Below are positions 17,591 through 25,745 of a stretch of 64,000 bases of DNA, piece by piece; position 1 is the stretch's first letter; the number at the start of each line of letters is the position of its first letter. The stretch is taken from the NCBI RefSeq assembly GCF_016809835.1, contig NZ_JAFBIL020000005.1, positions 248,001-312,000 of the forward strand, read 5' to 3'. Source of the stretch: Massilia soli. Lineage in GTDB: Bacteria > Pseudomonadota > Gammaproteobacteria > Burkholderiales > Burkholderiaceae_D. The translations under genes were made by a program, and so were the position numbers. The notes under the pieces were generated by a model. The model was given only the letters and a program-made list of their open reading frames with translations. It had not been told where the DNA came from and ran no database searches.

Positions 17591-18835
17591 ATCGTTACCG
17601 CCACATTTCGTTTTCGCAACGCTGCCCGCAGGCTCGCCACCGTCGTCGTCGCCTGCTTCTCGCTGACGCCGCTTCTGGCGATTGAGCAAGTGCTACCGCT
17701 CGATTACCGTCTCAACGAACAAGTCATCATGGTCCCGGCCGGCGCGCGCGGCGACGTGCAGCTGCAGACCACCGTGTTCCGGCCAAACGGCGACGGACCG
17801 TTCCCGCTCTTGATCATCAATCACGGCAAGGAGCCGGGCGACCCGCGCCTGCAGGCACGCGACCGCTTCATCTTCATGGCGACCGCCTTCGTCAAGCGCG
17901 GCTACGCGGTGATGGTGCCGATGCGGCGCGGCTTCTCCAATTCCTCGGGTACCTACATCGACCACGGCTGCGACATGCGCGCCAACGGCTACGGCCAGGC
18001 CAACGACATCAAGGCCACCATCACCTACGCGCGCAAACAGAAATGGATCGACGATGACCGCATCGTCGTCGCAGGCCAGTCCTATGGCGGCCTCGCCACG
18101 GTGGCACTGGGCACCGAAGCGATCGACGGCGTGCGCGGCCTGATTAACATCGCGGGCGGCCTGCGCGACGACGGCGACGGCTGCGACTGGCGCGGCGAAC
18201 TGGTTAACGCGTTCGCCAACTACGGCGCCAACAACAAGATCGCCAGCCTGTGGATGTATGGGTTTAACGACTCGCTATTCGGCCCCAATCTGGCGGCGCG
18301 GATGCACGATGCGTTTGTGCGTTCCGGCGGCCAGGCCAGGCTGATCGCGTTCGGCCCGTTCAAGCGCGACTCGCACGGCATGATCGCAAGCCGCGACGGC
18401 GAAAAAGTGTGGTGGCCGGATACCGAGCGCTTCCTGCAGGAGATCGGCATGCCGACCAGGGAAGTGTTCAGCATTGTCGATGCGCCGCAAGTGCCGAAGA
18501 CCGATTTCGCGGCGGTCGATGACATAGACGCGGTGCCTTACCTGACGGAGGCCGGACGTGCGGCGTACCGCGAATACCTGAACAAGATGACGCCGCGCGC
18601 GTTTGCCGTGTCGCCGAATGGCGCGTGGTGCTGGGCCGAGGAAGGAGAAGCGCCGGAGATGCGCGCGCTGGCCACCTGCGCCAAGAACAGCGGCCAGGAC
18701 TGCAAGCTGTATTCCGTGGATGACTACGTGGTGTGGCAAGCGCCGCGCATGCCGCCGGGAAGCCTGGATGACGCGCAGTTGGCGTCGACCTCGACCGGCG
18801 GTGCGGGGCTCGATCAGGCGGACCAGCCGCAGTGA
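17591..18835 (+). CDS. Exported alpha/beta hydrolase without a standard start codon
   Basis: Serine hydrolase of the prolyl oligopeptidase/dienelactone hydrolase superfamily. DGPFPLLIINHGKEPG is the oxyanion strand, VVAGQSYGGLATVAL the nucleophile elbow (GQSYGG), YGFNDSLFG the likely acid region, and His in KRDSHGMI. The first standard start in frame is GTG 17690, but that would cut off an obvious Sec signal peptide encoded upstream (RFRNAARRLATVVV then ACFSLTPLLA). The frame is open back to 17546 with no ATG, GTG or TTG. The best-placed codon is ATC 17591, 6 bases after GGGAG, so either a rare start is used or one base is mutated. Starting there gives 414 residues. Confidence 0.7.
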   Translation: MVTATFRFRNAARRLATVVVACFSLTPLLAIEQVLPLDYRLNEQVIMVPAGARGDVQLQTTVFRPNGDGPFPLLIINHGKEPGDPRLQARDRFIFMATAFVKRGYAVMVPMRRGFSNSSGTYIDHGCDMRANGYGQANDIKATITYARKQKWIDDDRIVVAGQSYGGLATVALGTEAIDGVRGLINIAGGLRDDGDGCDWRGELVNAFANYGANNKIASLWMYGFNDSLFGPNLAARMHDAFVRSGGQARLIAFGPFKRDSHGMIASRDGEKVWWPDTERFLQEIGMPTREVFSIVDAPQVPKTDFAAVDDIDAVPYLTEAGRAAYREYLNKMTPRAFAVSPNGAWCWAEEGEAPEMRALATCAKNSGQDCKLYSVDDYVVWQAPRMPPGSLDDAQLASTSTGGAGLDQADQPQ

Positions 18836-18838
18836 CGC

Positions 18839-19777
18839 TCAATCGGCGGATGACGCTCCGCCGAAGCTGTCGGCCCACTTCTGTAGCTGTCCCACCGTGG
18901 CGGTGACGCCGCCGCAAACAATCACCAGCACCGTACGGTAATCGATCAGCGACCGCGCAGCGTCATATGCCACCGCCAGCGACGCGCCGCAGGCCGGCTC
19001 CACCACCACCCGCTGATCGTCCATGAACCGCAGGCACGCCCGCACCGCATCAGAGTCCGACACGACAACGCTGCGTACCGGATGCTGCTGCGCGAAGGCG
19101 AACGCCTGCTGCGCAACCTTGCGCGCCCCGAGCGAGGTGGCGATGCTGGTAATGCCGGTCAGCTCGACGCGCTCTCCCGCCGCCAGCGACTGGGCAAACG
19201 AATCGGCGCCGGCCGTCTCCACCGCCACCACCGGCACGTCGTTCCAGCCATTGCGGCGCAGGCCCTCGACCACGCCGCACAGCAGGCCACCGCCCCCGAC
19301 CGACAGGACGACCGCATCGGGTTTGAGCCCCGCCGCCGCCACTTCGTCGATCATGCTGGCGTGTCCCTGCCACAGCAGCGGATCGTCGAACGGATGAATG
19401 AACGCGTCGGCCTCGGTCACCATCGACTGCGCCAGCGCATTCGCTTCCTGGAACGAGGCGCCATGCACGATGACCTGCGCGTTTTCGCGGCAGATCAGCT
19501 CCCTGGCGCGTTCAGTCGTGGTCTCGGGCACGACAACGACAACTGGCACGCCAAGCCTGCGGCCCGCATACGCGGCGGCAATGCCGGCGTTGCCGCCGGA
19601 CGAACAGATAAAGCGCCTGGCGCCGCGCCGCACATATTCTTCGCATGCGAAGCCGATCCCGCGGATCTTGAAAGACCCCGGCGGCTGCATCGATTCCATC
19701 TTCAGCCAGACTTGCTGGCCATCGCGGGCGGCCATCGCGCCCGATTCAAACAGGGGTGTATGCAAATGCAGCGGCAT
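18839..19777 (-). CDS. Serine/threonine dehydratase-like PLP enzyme
   Basis: 312-residue fold-type II PLP enzyme. PLP lysine in QPPGSFKIRG (about residue 37), SSGGNAGIAAAYAGRRLG for substrate carboxylate binding, and the phosphate loop SVGGGGLLCG (about 160-170). The length and lack of an ACT domain match catabolic L-serine/L-threonine dehydratases of the SDS type, which release ammonia and pyruvate or 2-oxobutyrate. It is convergent with the hydrolase (3-bp gap) and sits 3 bp downstream of a small ORF of unknown function. Confidence 0.85.
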   Translation of the reverse strand: MPLHLHTPLFESGAMAARDGQQVWLKMESMQPPGSFKIRGIGFACEEYVRRGARRFICSSGGNAGIAAAYAGRRLGVPVVVVVPETTTERARELICRENAQVIVHGASFQEANALAQSMVTEADAFIHPFDDPLLWQGHASMIDEVAAAGLKPDAVVLSVGGGGLLCGVVEGLRRNGWNDVPVVAVETAGADSFAQSLAAGERVELTGITSIATSLGARKVAQQAFAFAQQHPVRSVVVSDSDAVRACLRFMDDQRVVVEPACGASLAVAYDAARSLIDYRTVLVIVCGGVTATVGQLQKWADSFGGASSAD

Positions 19778-19780
19778 GAT

Positions 19781-20041
19781 TCAGGCGTATCTCGGAAGCT
19801 GGCGCGCAAGCGCGGCGCCGACCGCGTCGACGAAGCGCGCCGGCTGGTCGACATACAGCGCCAGCGTTGATGTGCCGGGCTTGAAAGGATACCCGAAACG
19901 CTGCCCCCCGGCCACGGCACCATCGCGCATCCGGCAATGCGGCCCGCGCCGTGTATTCACAATCAGCGGCAATCCAGCCTCATATCTTTCCAATGAAACA
20001 ACACCCTGCCCTGTCGATTGCACCAGTGCAATTAAAATCAT
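19781..20041 (-). CDS. Small ORF of unknown function upstream of the dehydratase
   Basis: 86 codons from ATG 20041, ending TGA 3 bp before the dehydratase ATG. I do not recognise it. The first ~25 residues are hydrophobic (MILIALVQSTGQGVV) and AT-rich, overlapping likely promoter DNA. The rest (RFGYPFKPGTSTLALYVDQPARFVDAVGAALARQLP) has the GC-rich third positions of a genuine gene in this genome. No clear ribosome site. It could be a small protein translationally coupled to the dehydratase, or the 3' remnant of a larger gene. Confidence 0.35.
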   Translation of the reverse strand: MILIALVQSTGQGVVSLERYEAGLPLIVNTRRGPHCRMRDGAVAGGQRFGYPFKPGTSTLALYVDQPARFVDAVGAALARQLPRYA

Positions 20042-20162
20042 AAATAATGTAAAAATCGCCCCTGATAAGGGTGGCAAAATTGCGTGTACTCCAAAGCTTT
20101 GAAGTAAAATCCCTTTTCCGCAATTTTGCACTTCCGGACGCGCGCGTGCGTCCCGAATCGAC

Positions 20163-22409
20163 ATGACCCAGGCCGCAACTTCTGACACGAACGTTCTCGA
20201 CCTGTCCACCTGCGACAGTGAACCAATCCGCACCCCGGGCAGCATTCAGCCGCACGGCTTCGCCCTGTCCCTGGCGGAAGACCTGACCGTTCTTCAGGCC
20301 AGCGAAAACCTCGCGCAGCACATCGGCAGCGCCGCAGCGGGCGCAGTCGGCCTGCCGCTGGCACGCGTCATCGGCGACACTGCGGCCGCGCTGGTCGTGA
20401 CCGAACTGGCCGCCACCCGGGTGCTCGAACGACCGCTTTACCTGGGCACTGTCTGCATCAGCGAGACCTGCTACTTCGACGTGCTGGCGCATCGCTATGA
20501 CGGCGTGCTGATGCTCGAATTCGAGAGCGTCGAGCGGCGCGCCTCGGCCGACTTCCGCAACCTCTACCCGCTGGTCGGCGAGTTCCTGCTCAAGTTGAAC
20601 AACACCGTCAGCACCGATGCGATGAGCGCGCTGGCCGCGGACGAAATCCGCGCGGTGACGGGCTACGGCCGCGTGATGGTGTACCACTTCGACCACGACG
20701 GCCATGGCCATGTGATCGCCGAAAGCCTCGCCGACGGCTATCACTCTTACCTCGGCCAGCGTTTCCCGGCGTCGGATATTCCGCGTCAGGCGCGCGAGCT
20801 GTACACGCTGAACCGCATCCGCCTGATCCACGACGCCAACTATACGCCGGCGCGCCTGGTCCCGGCGATCAATCCTGTTACCGGCGCACCCAACGACCTG
20901 TCGTTCGCCGCCCTGCGCAGCGTGTCGCCGATCCATCTGCAGTACATGCGCAACATGAAGACGCTGGCCTCGATGTCGGTATCGCTGATCGTCAAAGGCA
21001 AGCTGTGGGGGCTGATCTCGTGCCACAACGAGACCCCTAGCCCGGTCGCCTTCGAGCGCCGTACCGCCTGCGAGCAGCTGGGCCAGATCCTCGCGCTGTC
21101 GATCGAATCGCGCGAGGACGCAAGCGAACTGCAGTTCCGGCTCGACCTGCGCCGCATCATGGTGTCGATGCTGGGCGGCCTGACGCAAGGCGCCGACTTC
21201 ATCGACAACATGACAAGCGTGTTCCCCGCGCTGCTGACGTTCGCCCGAGCCAGCGGCGTCGCGATCGTCGTTGACGACCGCCTGCTTACCTATGGCGACA
21301 CGCCGAGCGATGAACAGATCCGCGAATTGGTCGGCTGGCTGTCGATCCGGGCCCACGGCGACGTGTTCCACACCGACCAGCTGGCCGCGGGGTACCCGGG
21401 CGGCGCCGACATCACGCGCAACGCCAGCGGCATCCTTGCGCTGCCGATCTCGCGCATCCACAAGCACTACCTGATCTGGTTCCGCCCCGAGGTGATCCAT
21501 ACGATCGACTGGGCCGGCAACCCGCATGCGAAAGAAGGCGCCGGCCCGCTTGACCAGCTCACCCCGCGAACCAGTTTTTCAAGCTGGCGAGAGACCATCA
21601 CCGGCACCAGCATCCCATGGCACAAGGGCGAACTGGAACTGGCGCTCGAATTCCGCACCGCCCTGCTGGGGATCGCGCTGGAACGCGCCGAGCAGATGGC
21701 CGAACTGGCGGAAGAGCTGGGCCGCGCCAACAAGGAACTCGAAGCGTTTTCGTATTCGGTATCGCACGACCTGCGCGCGCCGCTGCGCCACATCGTCGGC
21801 TTCTCCGACCTGCTGCTCGAATCGGCCAGCAACGAAGACCTGGAAAAGCGCCACCGCTTCCTGAAGAACATCAAGGAATCGGCGCGCCTCGCCGGCAAGC
21901 TGGTCGACGACCTGTTGAGCTTTTCGCAAATGGGCCGCGCGGCACTGCGCCCCAGCACCATCAGCATGAACGACCTGGTTCACGGCTGTATCGAGAAGCT
22001 GGCGGGCGACACGCATGGCCGCGACCTGCGCTGGGAGGTGGAAGACCTGCCCGAGGTGCGCGCCGACGCCTCCTTCATCCAGCTGGCCGTGTACAACCTG
22101 CTGTCGAACGCGGTGAAATTCACCAGCCAGAAGGAATCGGCGATCATCCGCATCCGGGCCGAACGCCATCCGCATGAAAACGTGTTCCACATCGAGGACA
22201 ACGGCGCCGGCTTCAACATGGATTATGTCCACAAGCTGTTCGGCGTGTTCCAGCGCCTGCACCGGATGGAAGACTTCCAGGGCACCGGCATTGGCCTGGC
22301 CAACGTGCGCCGCATCGTTGAACGCCACGGCGGCAAGGCCTGGGCCAGCTCGGTAGCGGGCCAGGGCGCCACCTTCTCATTCAGCATTCCTAAAGAACTA
22401 CCTGTCTAA
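20163..22409 (+). CDS. Bacteriophytochrome sensor histidine kinase
   Basis: 748-residue red/far-red photoreceptor kinase. Domains: PAS (about 15-110), GAF (about 135-300), PHY (about 320-500), HisKA (about 520-590) and HATPase_c (about 630-745). The biliverdin-attaching cysteine is C17, followed by PIRTPGSIQPHG. The chromophore pocket has FPASDIPRQARELY, and the PHY tongue has TPRTSFSSW. The phosphoacceptor is H535 in SYSVSHDLRAPL. The ATP site has NLLSNAVKFT, DNGAGF and GTGIGLANVRRIV. It is 9 bp upstream of its likely response regulator. No heme oxygenase gene (biliverdin source) was seen nearby. Confidence 0.95.
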   Translation: MTQAATSDTNVLDLSTCDSEPIRTPGSIQPHGFALSLAEDLTVLQASENLAQHIGSAAAGAVGLPLARVIGDTAAALVVTELAATRVLERPLYLGTVCISETCYFDVLAHRYDGVLMLEFESVERRASADFRNLYPLVGEFLLKLNNTVSTDAMSALAADEIRAVTGYGRVMVYHFDHDGHGHVIAESLADGYHSYLGQRFPASDIPRQARELYTLNRIRLIHDANYTPARLVPAINPVTGAPNDLSFAALRSVSPIHLQYMRNMKTLASMSVSLIVKGKLWGLISCHNETPSPVAFERRTACEQLGQILALSIESREDASELQFRLDLRRIMVSMLGGLTQGADFIDNMTSVFPALLTFARASGVAIVVDDRLLTYGDTPSDEQIRELVGWLSIRAHGDVFHTDQLAAGYPGGADITRNASGILALPISRIHKHYLIWFRPEVIHTIDWAGNPHAKEGAGPLDQLTPRTSFSSWRETITGTSIPWHKGELELALEFRTALLGIALERAEQMAELAEELGRANKELEAFSYSVSHDLRAPLRHIVGFSDLLLESASNEDLEKRHRFLKNIKESARLAGKLVDDLLSFSQMGRAALRPSTISMNDLVHGCIEKLAGDTHGRDLRWEVEDLPEVRADASFIQLAVYNLLSNAVKFTSQKESAIIRIRAERHPHENVFHIEDNGAGFNMDYVHKLFGVFQRLHRMEDFQGTGIGLANVRRIVERHGGKAWASSVAGQGATFSFSIPKELPV

Positions 22410-22418
22410 GGCAAGACC

Positions 22419-22880
22419 ATGTTAAAGCCCATTCTTCTCGTTGAAGACAATCCCAACGACCTCGAACTGACGCTGATCGCGCTCGAAAAGAGCCAGCTCG
22501 CCAACGAGGTGATCATCGTGCGCGATGGCGCCGAGGCGCTCGACTACCTGATGTGCCGAGGCGAATACGCAAACCGCCAGGCCGGCAATCCGGCGGTGGT
22601 GCTGCTCGACCTGAAGCTGCCGAAGGTCGACGGCCTGGAAGTGCTGCGCGAGATCCGCACCACCAACGGCCTGAAAAGCACGCCGGTCGTCATGCTGACG
22701 TCGTCGAAGGAAGAGCAGGACCTGCTGCGCAGCTATGAGCTGGGTGTGAACGCGTACGTGGTCAAGCCGGTCGACTTCACCGAGTTTGTGCGTGCGATTG
22801 CCGACCTCGGGATCTTCTGGGCCGTGCTCAACGAGCCGCCCCCTGGTTCGTACCGCTACACCAAGCCGCGCGGCGAGTAA
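22419..22880 (+). CDS. Rcp1-type single-domain response regulator
   Basis: 153-residue stand-alone receiver, the usual partner of phytochrome kinases. Acidic pocket ILLVEDNPNDLE, phosphoacceptor D64 in VVLLDLKLPKVDG, switch Thr/Ser in VVMLTSSKEEQD, Lys in NAYVVKPVDF, and the long C-terminal extension FVRAIADLGIFWAVLNEPPPG typical of the Rcp1 class. It has no output domain, so the signal must pass on by protein contact or phosphotransfer. Confidence 0.93.
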   Translation: MLKPILLVEDNPNDLELTLIALEKSQLANEVIIVRDGAEALDYLMCRGEYANRQAGNPAVVLLDLKLPKVDGLEVLREIRTTNGLKSTPVVMLTSSKEEQDLLRSYELGVNAYVVKPVDFTEFVRAIADLGIFWAVLNEPPPGSYRYTKPRGE

Positions 22881-23003
22881 GCGCAGGCCGGCGGCTCAAC
22901 TTGTCGCCAAGGCAGGTTAGCCGACACAGGATTTGCCCGCTCCGAGGATGGAACGGCGATGCCAGCCAAAACCAGGAACTTCCTTGCCGACTCAGGCCGG
23001 AAG

Positions 23004-24641
23004 TTAAGCCTGGTGGTTTGCTTGCGGCTCGTTGGCGGCCTGCTGCTGCCGGCGGCGGCGCAGCAAGTGGCGAATGCGCGAACTGAGAACATCGGCGCTG
23101 TAGGGCTTTTGAAGCAGGTTTACGCCTGGATCAAGCTTGCCTTCATGGGTCAGGACGCCCTCCGCATAGCCGGACGTATAGAGTACCTGCACTCCCGGCA
23201 GGCGCGCCATCACGGCCTCTCCCATCTCCAGCGCACTGACCTTGCCGGGCATGATCACGTCTGAAAACACCAGGTCCACATGCGCGCCGCTGTCGACCAA
23301 TGCGATCGCCGCGGCGGCGTCTTCAGCCTGAAACACTTGGTAGCCCAGTGCCGAGAGCAATTCAACGGTGCTGTTGCGCACATCGGTTTCGTCCTCGACC
23401 ACCAGGATGGTTTCGACACCGCCCACCAGCGGGACCGGCGCGCTTTCTTCATCGGCCACCGGTTCTGTCGCGCTCTTGAGCAGGAAGATCTTGACGCTGG
23501 TGCCCTCGCCCGGCTCGCTCTTGAGAATGATCTCGCCGCCCGACTGCTTGACGAATCCATACGCCATCGACAGGCCGAGGCCTGTTCCCTGGCCGGTCGG
23601 CTTGGTCGTGAAGAAGGGCTCGAAGGCACGCTGCAAAACGGCCGGCGGCATGCCGCGGCCGGTGTCGGCCACTTCGATCATCACATAATCGGCGTTACCC
23701 ACCTCGGACAGGTCAGGCGAGCTGGCGTTGACGTTAGCGGCCCGGATGGTCAGGGTTCCGCCGTCGACCATCGCGTCGCGCGCGTTGATGGCCAGATTGA
23801 GGATCACGTTATTGAGCTGGCTCGGATCGACCGTGGTACTCCACAGGCCGTCCTGGATATCGGTGAGGATGTTCGAGCGCGGACCGAGCACGCGCCGCAT
23901 CATCTCGTCCATGCTGAGGAGCACCGCGCCCGGGTTGACCACCACCGCCTGCAGCGGCTGGCGCCGCGCGAATGCCAGCAGGTGGGCCGACAGCTTGGCG
24001 CCGCGCTCGACGCCGGACAGCGCGACGTCGATGCGCGCACGCGCGCTGTCGCTGACGCCGCCCAGCAGTTTAAGCAGCTGGAGGTTACCGCCAATGATCT
24101 GCAAGACGTTATTAAAGTCGTGCGCCACGCCGCCCGTCAGCTGTCCGATCGCTTCCATTTTCTGGGCCTGGTGCAGGGCGGACTGGCTGGCCGCCAGCTC
24201 TGCCTGGCTGCGCCGTAGCGATACGAAGGCTTCGTCGCGCTGGCAGCGCGCGATAAATGCGGCGCTGTGGTAGCGCACGCGCGCCACCAGCTCGCGTGGG
24301 TCGGGCCACTTGACCAGGTAGTCGTTGGCGCCGGTAGCAAAGGCTTTCGCCTTGATCTCGGCATCCTCTTCGGACGACAACAGGATCACTGGCAGGTGTT
24401 CGGTATCGGGATGCGAGCGCAGTAGCGTAATGACATCGAATCCATCGGTCCCCGGCATCCGCAAGTCGACCAGCACGACGGTCGCCCTGACCTCCCGCGC
24501 AAGCTCGACCGCGCACTCGGCACGCGGGTCATAACGCAACGCGATGTCCGCGCAGCCCTCCAGGCAATGGCCGATGAAGTCCTGCGCGTAAGGTTGATCG
24601 TCGATCAGCAGGATCGAACAGGAACAGGATTCATCAATCAT
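23004..24641 (-). CDS. Soluble REC-HisKA-HATPase-REC hybrid histidine kinase
   Basis: 545-residue hybrid kinase with receivers at both ends and no membrane segment. The N-terminal REC (about 8-125) has ILLIDDQPYAQDF and VVLVDLRMPGTDG. HisKA has LTGGVAHDFNNVLQIIGG (H about 185), HATPase_c has NLAINARDAM, DTGRGMP and GTGLGLSMAYGFV, and the C-terminal REC (about 425-540) has ILVVEDETDVR and LVFSDVIMPG. ATG 24641 gives a compact start at MIDESCSCS; a TTG at 24722 is unlikely. Convergent with the phytochrome regulator gene. Without a sensor domain, it probably takes input as phosphate on the N-terminal REC. Confidence 0.9.
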   Translation of the reverse strand: MIDESCSCSILLIDDQPYAQDFIGHCLEGCADIALRYDPRAECAVELAREVRATVVLVDLRMPGTDGFDVITLLRSHPDTEHLPVILLSSEEDAEIKAKAFATGANDYLVKWPDPRELVARVRYHSAAFIARCQRDEAFVSLRRSQAELAASQSALHQAQKMEAIGQLTGGVAHDFNNVLQIIGGNLQLLKLLGGVSDSARARIDVALSGVERGAKLSAHLLAFARRQPLQAVVVNPGAVLLSMDEMMRRVLGPRSNILTDIQDGLWSTTVDPSQLNNVILNLAINARDAMVDGGTLTIRAANVNASSPDLSEVGNADYVMIEVADTGRGMPPAVLQRAFEPFFTTKPTGQGTGLGLSMAYGFVKQSGGEIILKSEPGEGTSVKIFLLKSATEPVADEESAPVPLVGGVETILVVEDETDVRNSTVELLSALGYQVFQAEDAAAAIALVDSGAHVDLVFSDVIMPGKVSALEMGEAVMARLPGVQVLYTSGYAEGVLTHEGKLDPGVNLLQKPYSADVLSSRIRHLLRRRRQQQAANEPQANHQA

Positions 24642-24843
24642 TGTTGTCTTCGTGTCTATGCCATGCAACGTGAAATTGTTGCACCATGTGAATTCTACAT
24701 CACGATTATTTTTCAAGTGCAAGCAATCGTGCGGAGTAACTATCGGCGATGGCGTCCATGTTCAATAACGCACAGACGGGATCGTTTTGCAGGGACAAAG
24801 TCAATCCTCGCACCATCCATTTGCTAAATTTCCAGGAGTAATC
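24642..24843. promoter_or_regulatory. Divergent promoter region, hybrid kinase and hemerythrin
   Basis: 202 bp between divergent starts, AT-richer than its surroundings (notably 24690-24740). Both genes must be transcribed from here; no single strong -35/-10 pair stands out. Confidence 0.4.
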
Positions 24844-25353
24844 ATGCGCACGAACGCGACGACCACCAAAGCAGGCAACAAGCAGATCCCGACTTCGACC
24901 GAGATGGACGCGATCGCACTATTGACCGAAGACCACGCCAAGGTCAAGGCCATGTTTGAACAATACGAAGGCCTCGGCGACCGCGCCTATGCAACCAAGC
25001 AAAAGCTGGCGATACAGATCTGCACCGAACTGACCAAGCACGCAACCGCCGAGGAAGAGATTTTCTACCCTGCCGTACGTGCCGCGACCAAGGAAGATGA
25101 CCTGCTCGATGAGGCGACCGTGGAACACGCCTCGGCGAAAGATTTGATCGAACAGATCATGTCGATGGACTCCGAAGATGAGCTGTTCGACGCCAAGGTC
25201 AAAGTGCTGGGCGAACAGATCGAGCACCACGTCGAGGAAGAAGAAGGCGAAATGTTCCCGAAAGCGCGCAAGGCTGGCCTCGACCTGGTGGCGCTGGGCG
25301 AGGAAATCCAGGCGCGCAAGGACGAGATCACGATCCCCCAGCGCATGGACTAA
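24844..25353 (+). CDS. Hemerythrin HHE-domain protein
   Basis: 169-residue four-helix protein of the hemerythrin/HHE superfamily with a predicted di-iron site binding O2, NO or iron. Ligand pattern: His in LLTEDHAKVKAMFEQ, His and Glu in KHATAEEEIFYPAV, His in TVEHASAKDLIEQ, and His/Glu in QIEHHVEEEEGEMFPKA. AGGAG lies just upstream of ATG 24844; the in-frame ATG at 24787 is too early. It is divergent from the hybrid kinase. A stress or oxygen-related role is inferred. A strong terminator follows. Confidence 0.9.
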   Translation: MRTNATTTKAGNKQIPTSTEMDAIALLTEDHAKVKAMFEQYEGLGDRAYATKQKLAIQICTELTKHATAEEEIFYPAVRAATKEDDLLDEATVEHASAKDLIEQIMSMDSEDELFDAKVKVLGEQIEHHVEEEEGEMFPKARKAGLDLVALGEEIQARKDEITIPQRMD

Positions 25354-25379
25354 GTCTTCTGCAGAAATGCCAAGCCAGG

Positions 25380-25405
25380 GCCACGTCGCGATGCGTGGCT
25401 TTTTT
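25380..25405 (+). terminator. Rho-independent terminator after the hemerythrin gene
   Basis: Stem GCCACG / CGTGGC with an 8-nt loop followed by TTTTTT, 26 bp after the hemerythrin stop. Confidence 0.85.
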
Positions 25406-25475
25406 CGCTGGGTGTCGACGGAAGTATTGGATCGCCCTAGTCCGGCGGCTCGGCTGACGCACGTTAGCCAAACGC

Positions 25476-25504
25476 AAAAGGGGCCACATTGCTGTGGCCC
25501 CTTT
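25476..25504 (-). terminator. Terminator of tRNA-Asn copy 1
   Basis: Perfect 12-bp stem (AAAGGGGCCACA / TGTGGCCCCTTT) with a 4-nt loop, ending in a T-run on the minus strand 8 bases past the tRNA 3' end. Confidence 0.85.
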
Positions 25505-25508
25505 CATC

Positions 25509-25596
25509 ATTCTGGCTCCCCGACCTGGACTCGAACCAGGGACCTGCGGATTAACAGTCCGTCGCTCTACCAACTGAGCTATCAGGGAAAAGAGGC
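25509..25596. repeat. 88-bp direct repeat, copy 1 (contains tRNA-Asn)
   Basis: These 88 bases are identical to 29645-29732. The identity covers the whole tRNA plus 4 bases beyond its 3' end and 8 bases of 5' leader. Flanks diverge, although a TATAAT-like sequence and a GGCCAC terminator core are conserved at both. Confidence 0.9.
25513..25588 (-). tRNA. tRNA-Asn (GTT), copy 1
   Basis: 76 nt including an encoded CCA. Acceptor stem TCCCTGA/TCGGGGA with one G-T pair, D arm GCTCAGTTGGTAGAGC, anticodon loop CTGTTAA giving anticodon GTT, T arm with GGTTCGAGTCC. Followed by its own terminator. Confidence 0.97.
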
Positions 25597-25599
25597 CGC

Positions 25600-25628
25600 A
25601 TTATAGCTGGCCTGTGGAAAATTGGCGA
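25600..25628 (-). promoter_or_regulatory. Promoter of tRNA-Asn copy 1
   Basis: On the minus strand an exact TATAAT (25600-25605) lies 11 bp before the tRNA 5' end; the -35 at 17-bp spacing is TCGCCA (4/6). It is weaker than the promoter of copy 2. Confidence 0.6.
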
Positions 25629-25689
25629 GAGTAAATCTGCAAAATATGCCGTTTGGGTGACAGTCGGCAAAATGGCTATAGTTGCAAAG

Positions 25690-25695
25690 TATAAT
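25690..25695 (+). promoter_or_regulatory. -10 element of the membrane hybrid kinase gene
   Basis: Exact TATAAT 50 bases upstream of ATG 25746. Transcription from it would begin near 25702, so the TTG at 25698 cannot be the translational start. The -35 is poor. Confidence 0.5.
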
Positions 25696-25745
25696 CATTG
25701 AGCGACGGGACGAACCGGATCGGCGCCGACCTCAGCGAGAAACCA

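Noticed and set aside
22881-23003. Terminator between the phytochrome regulator and the convergent hybrid kinase
   Set aside because: No stem followed by a T-run could be found in this 123-bp gap.
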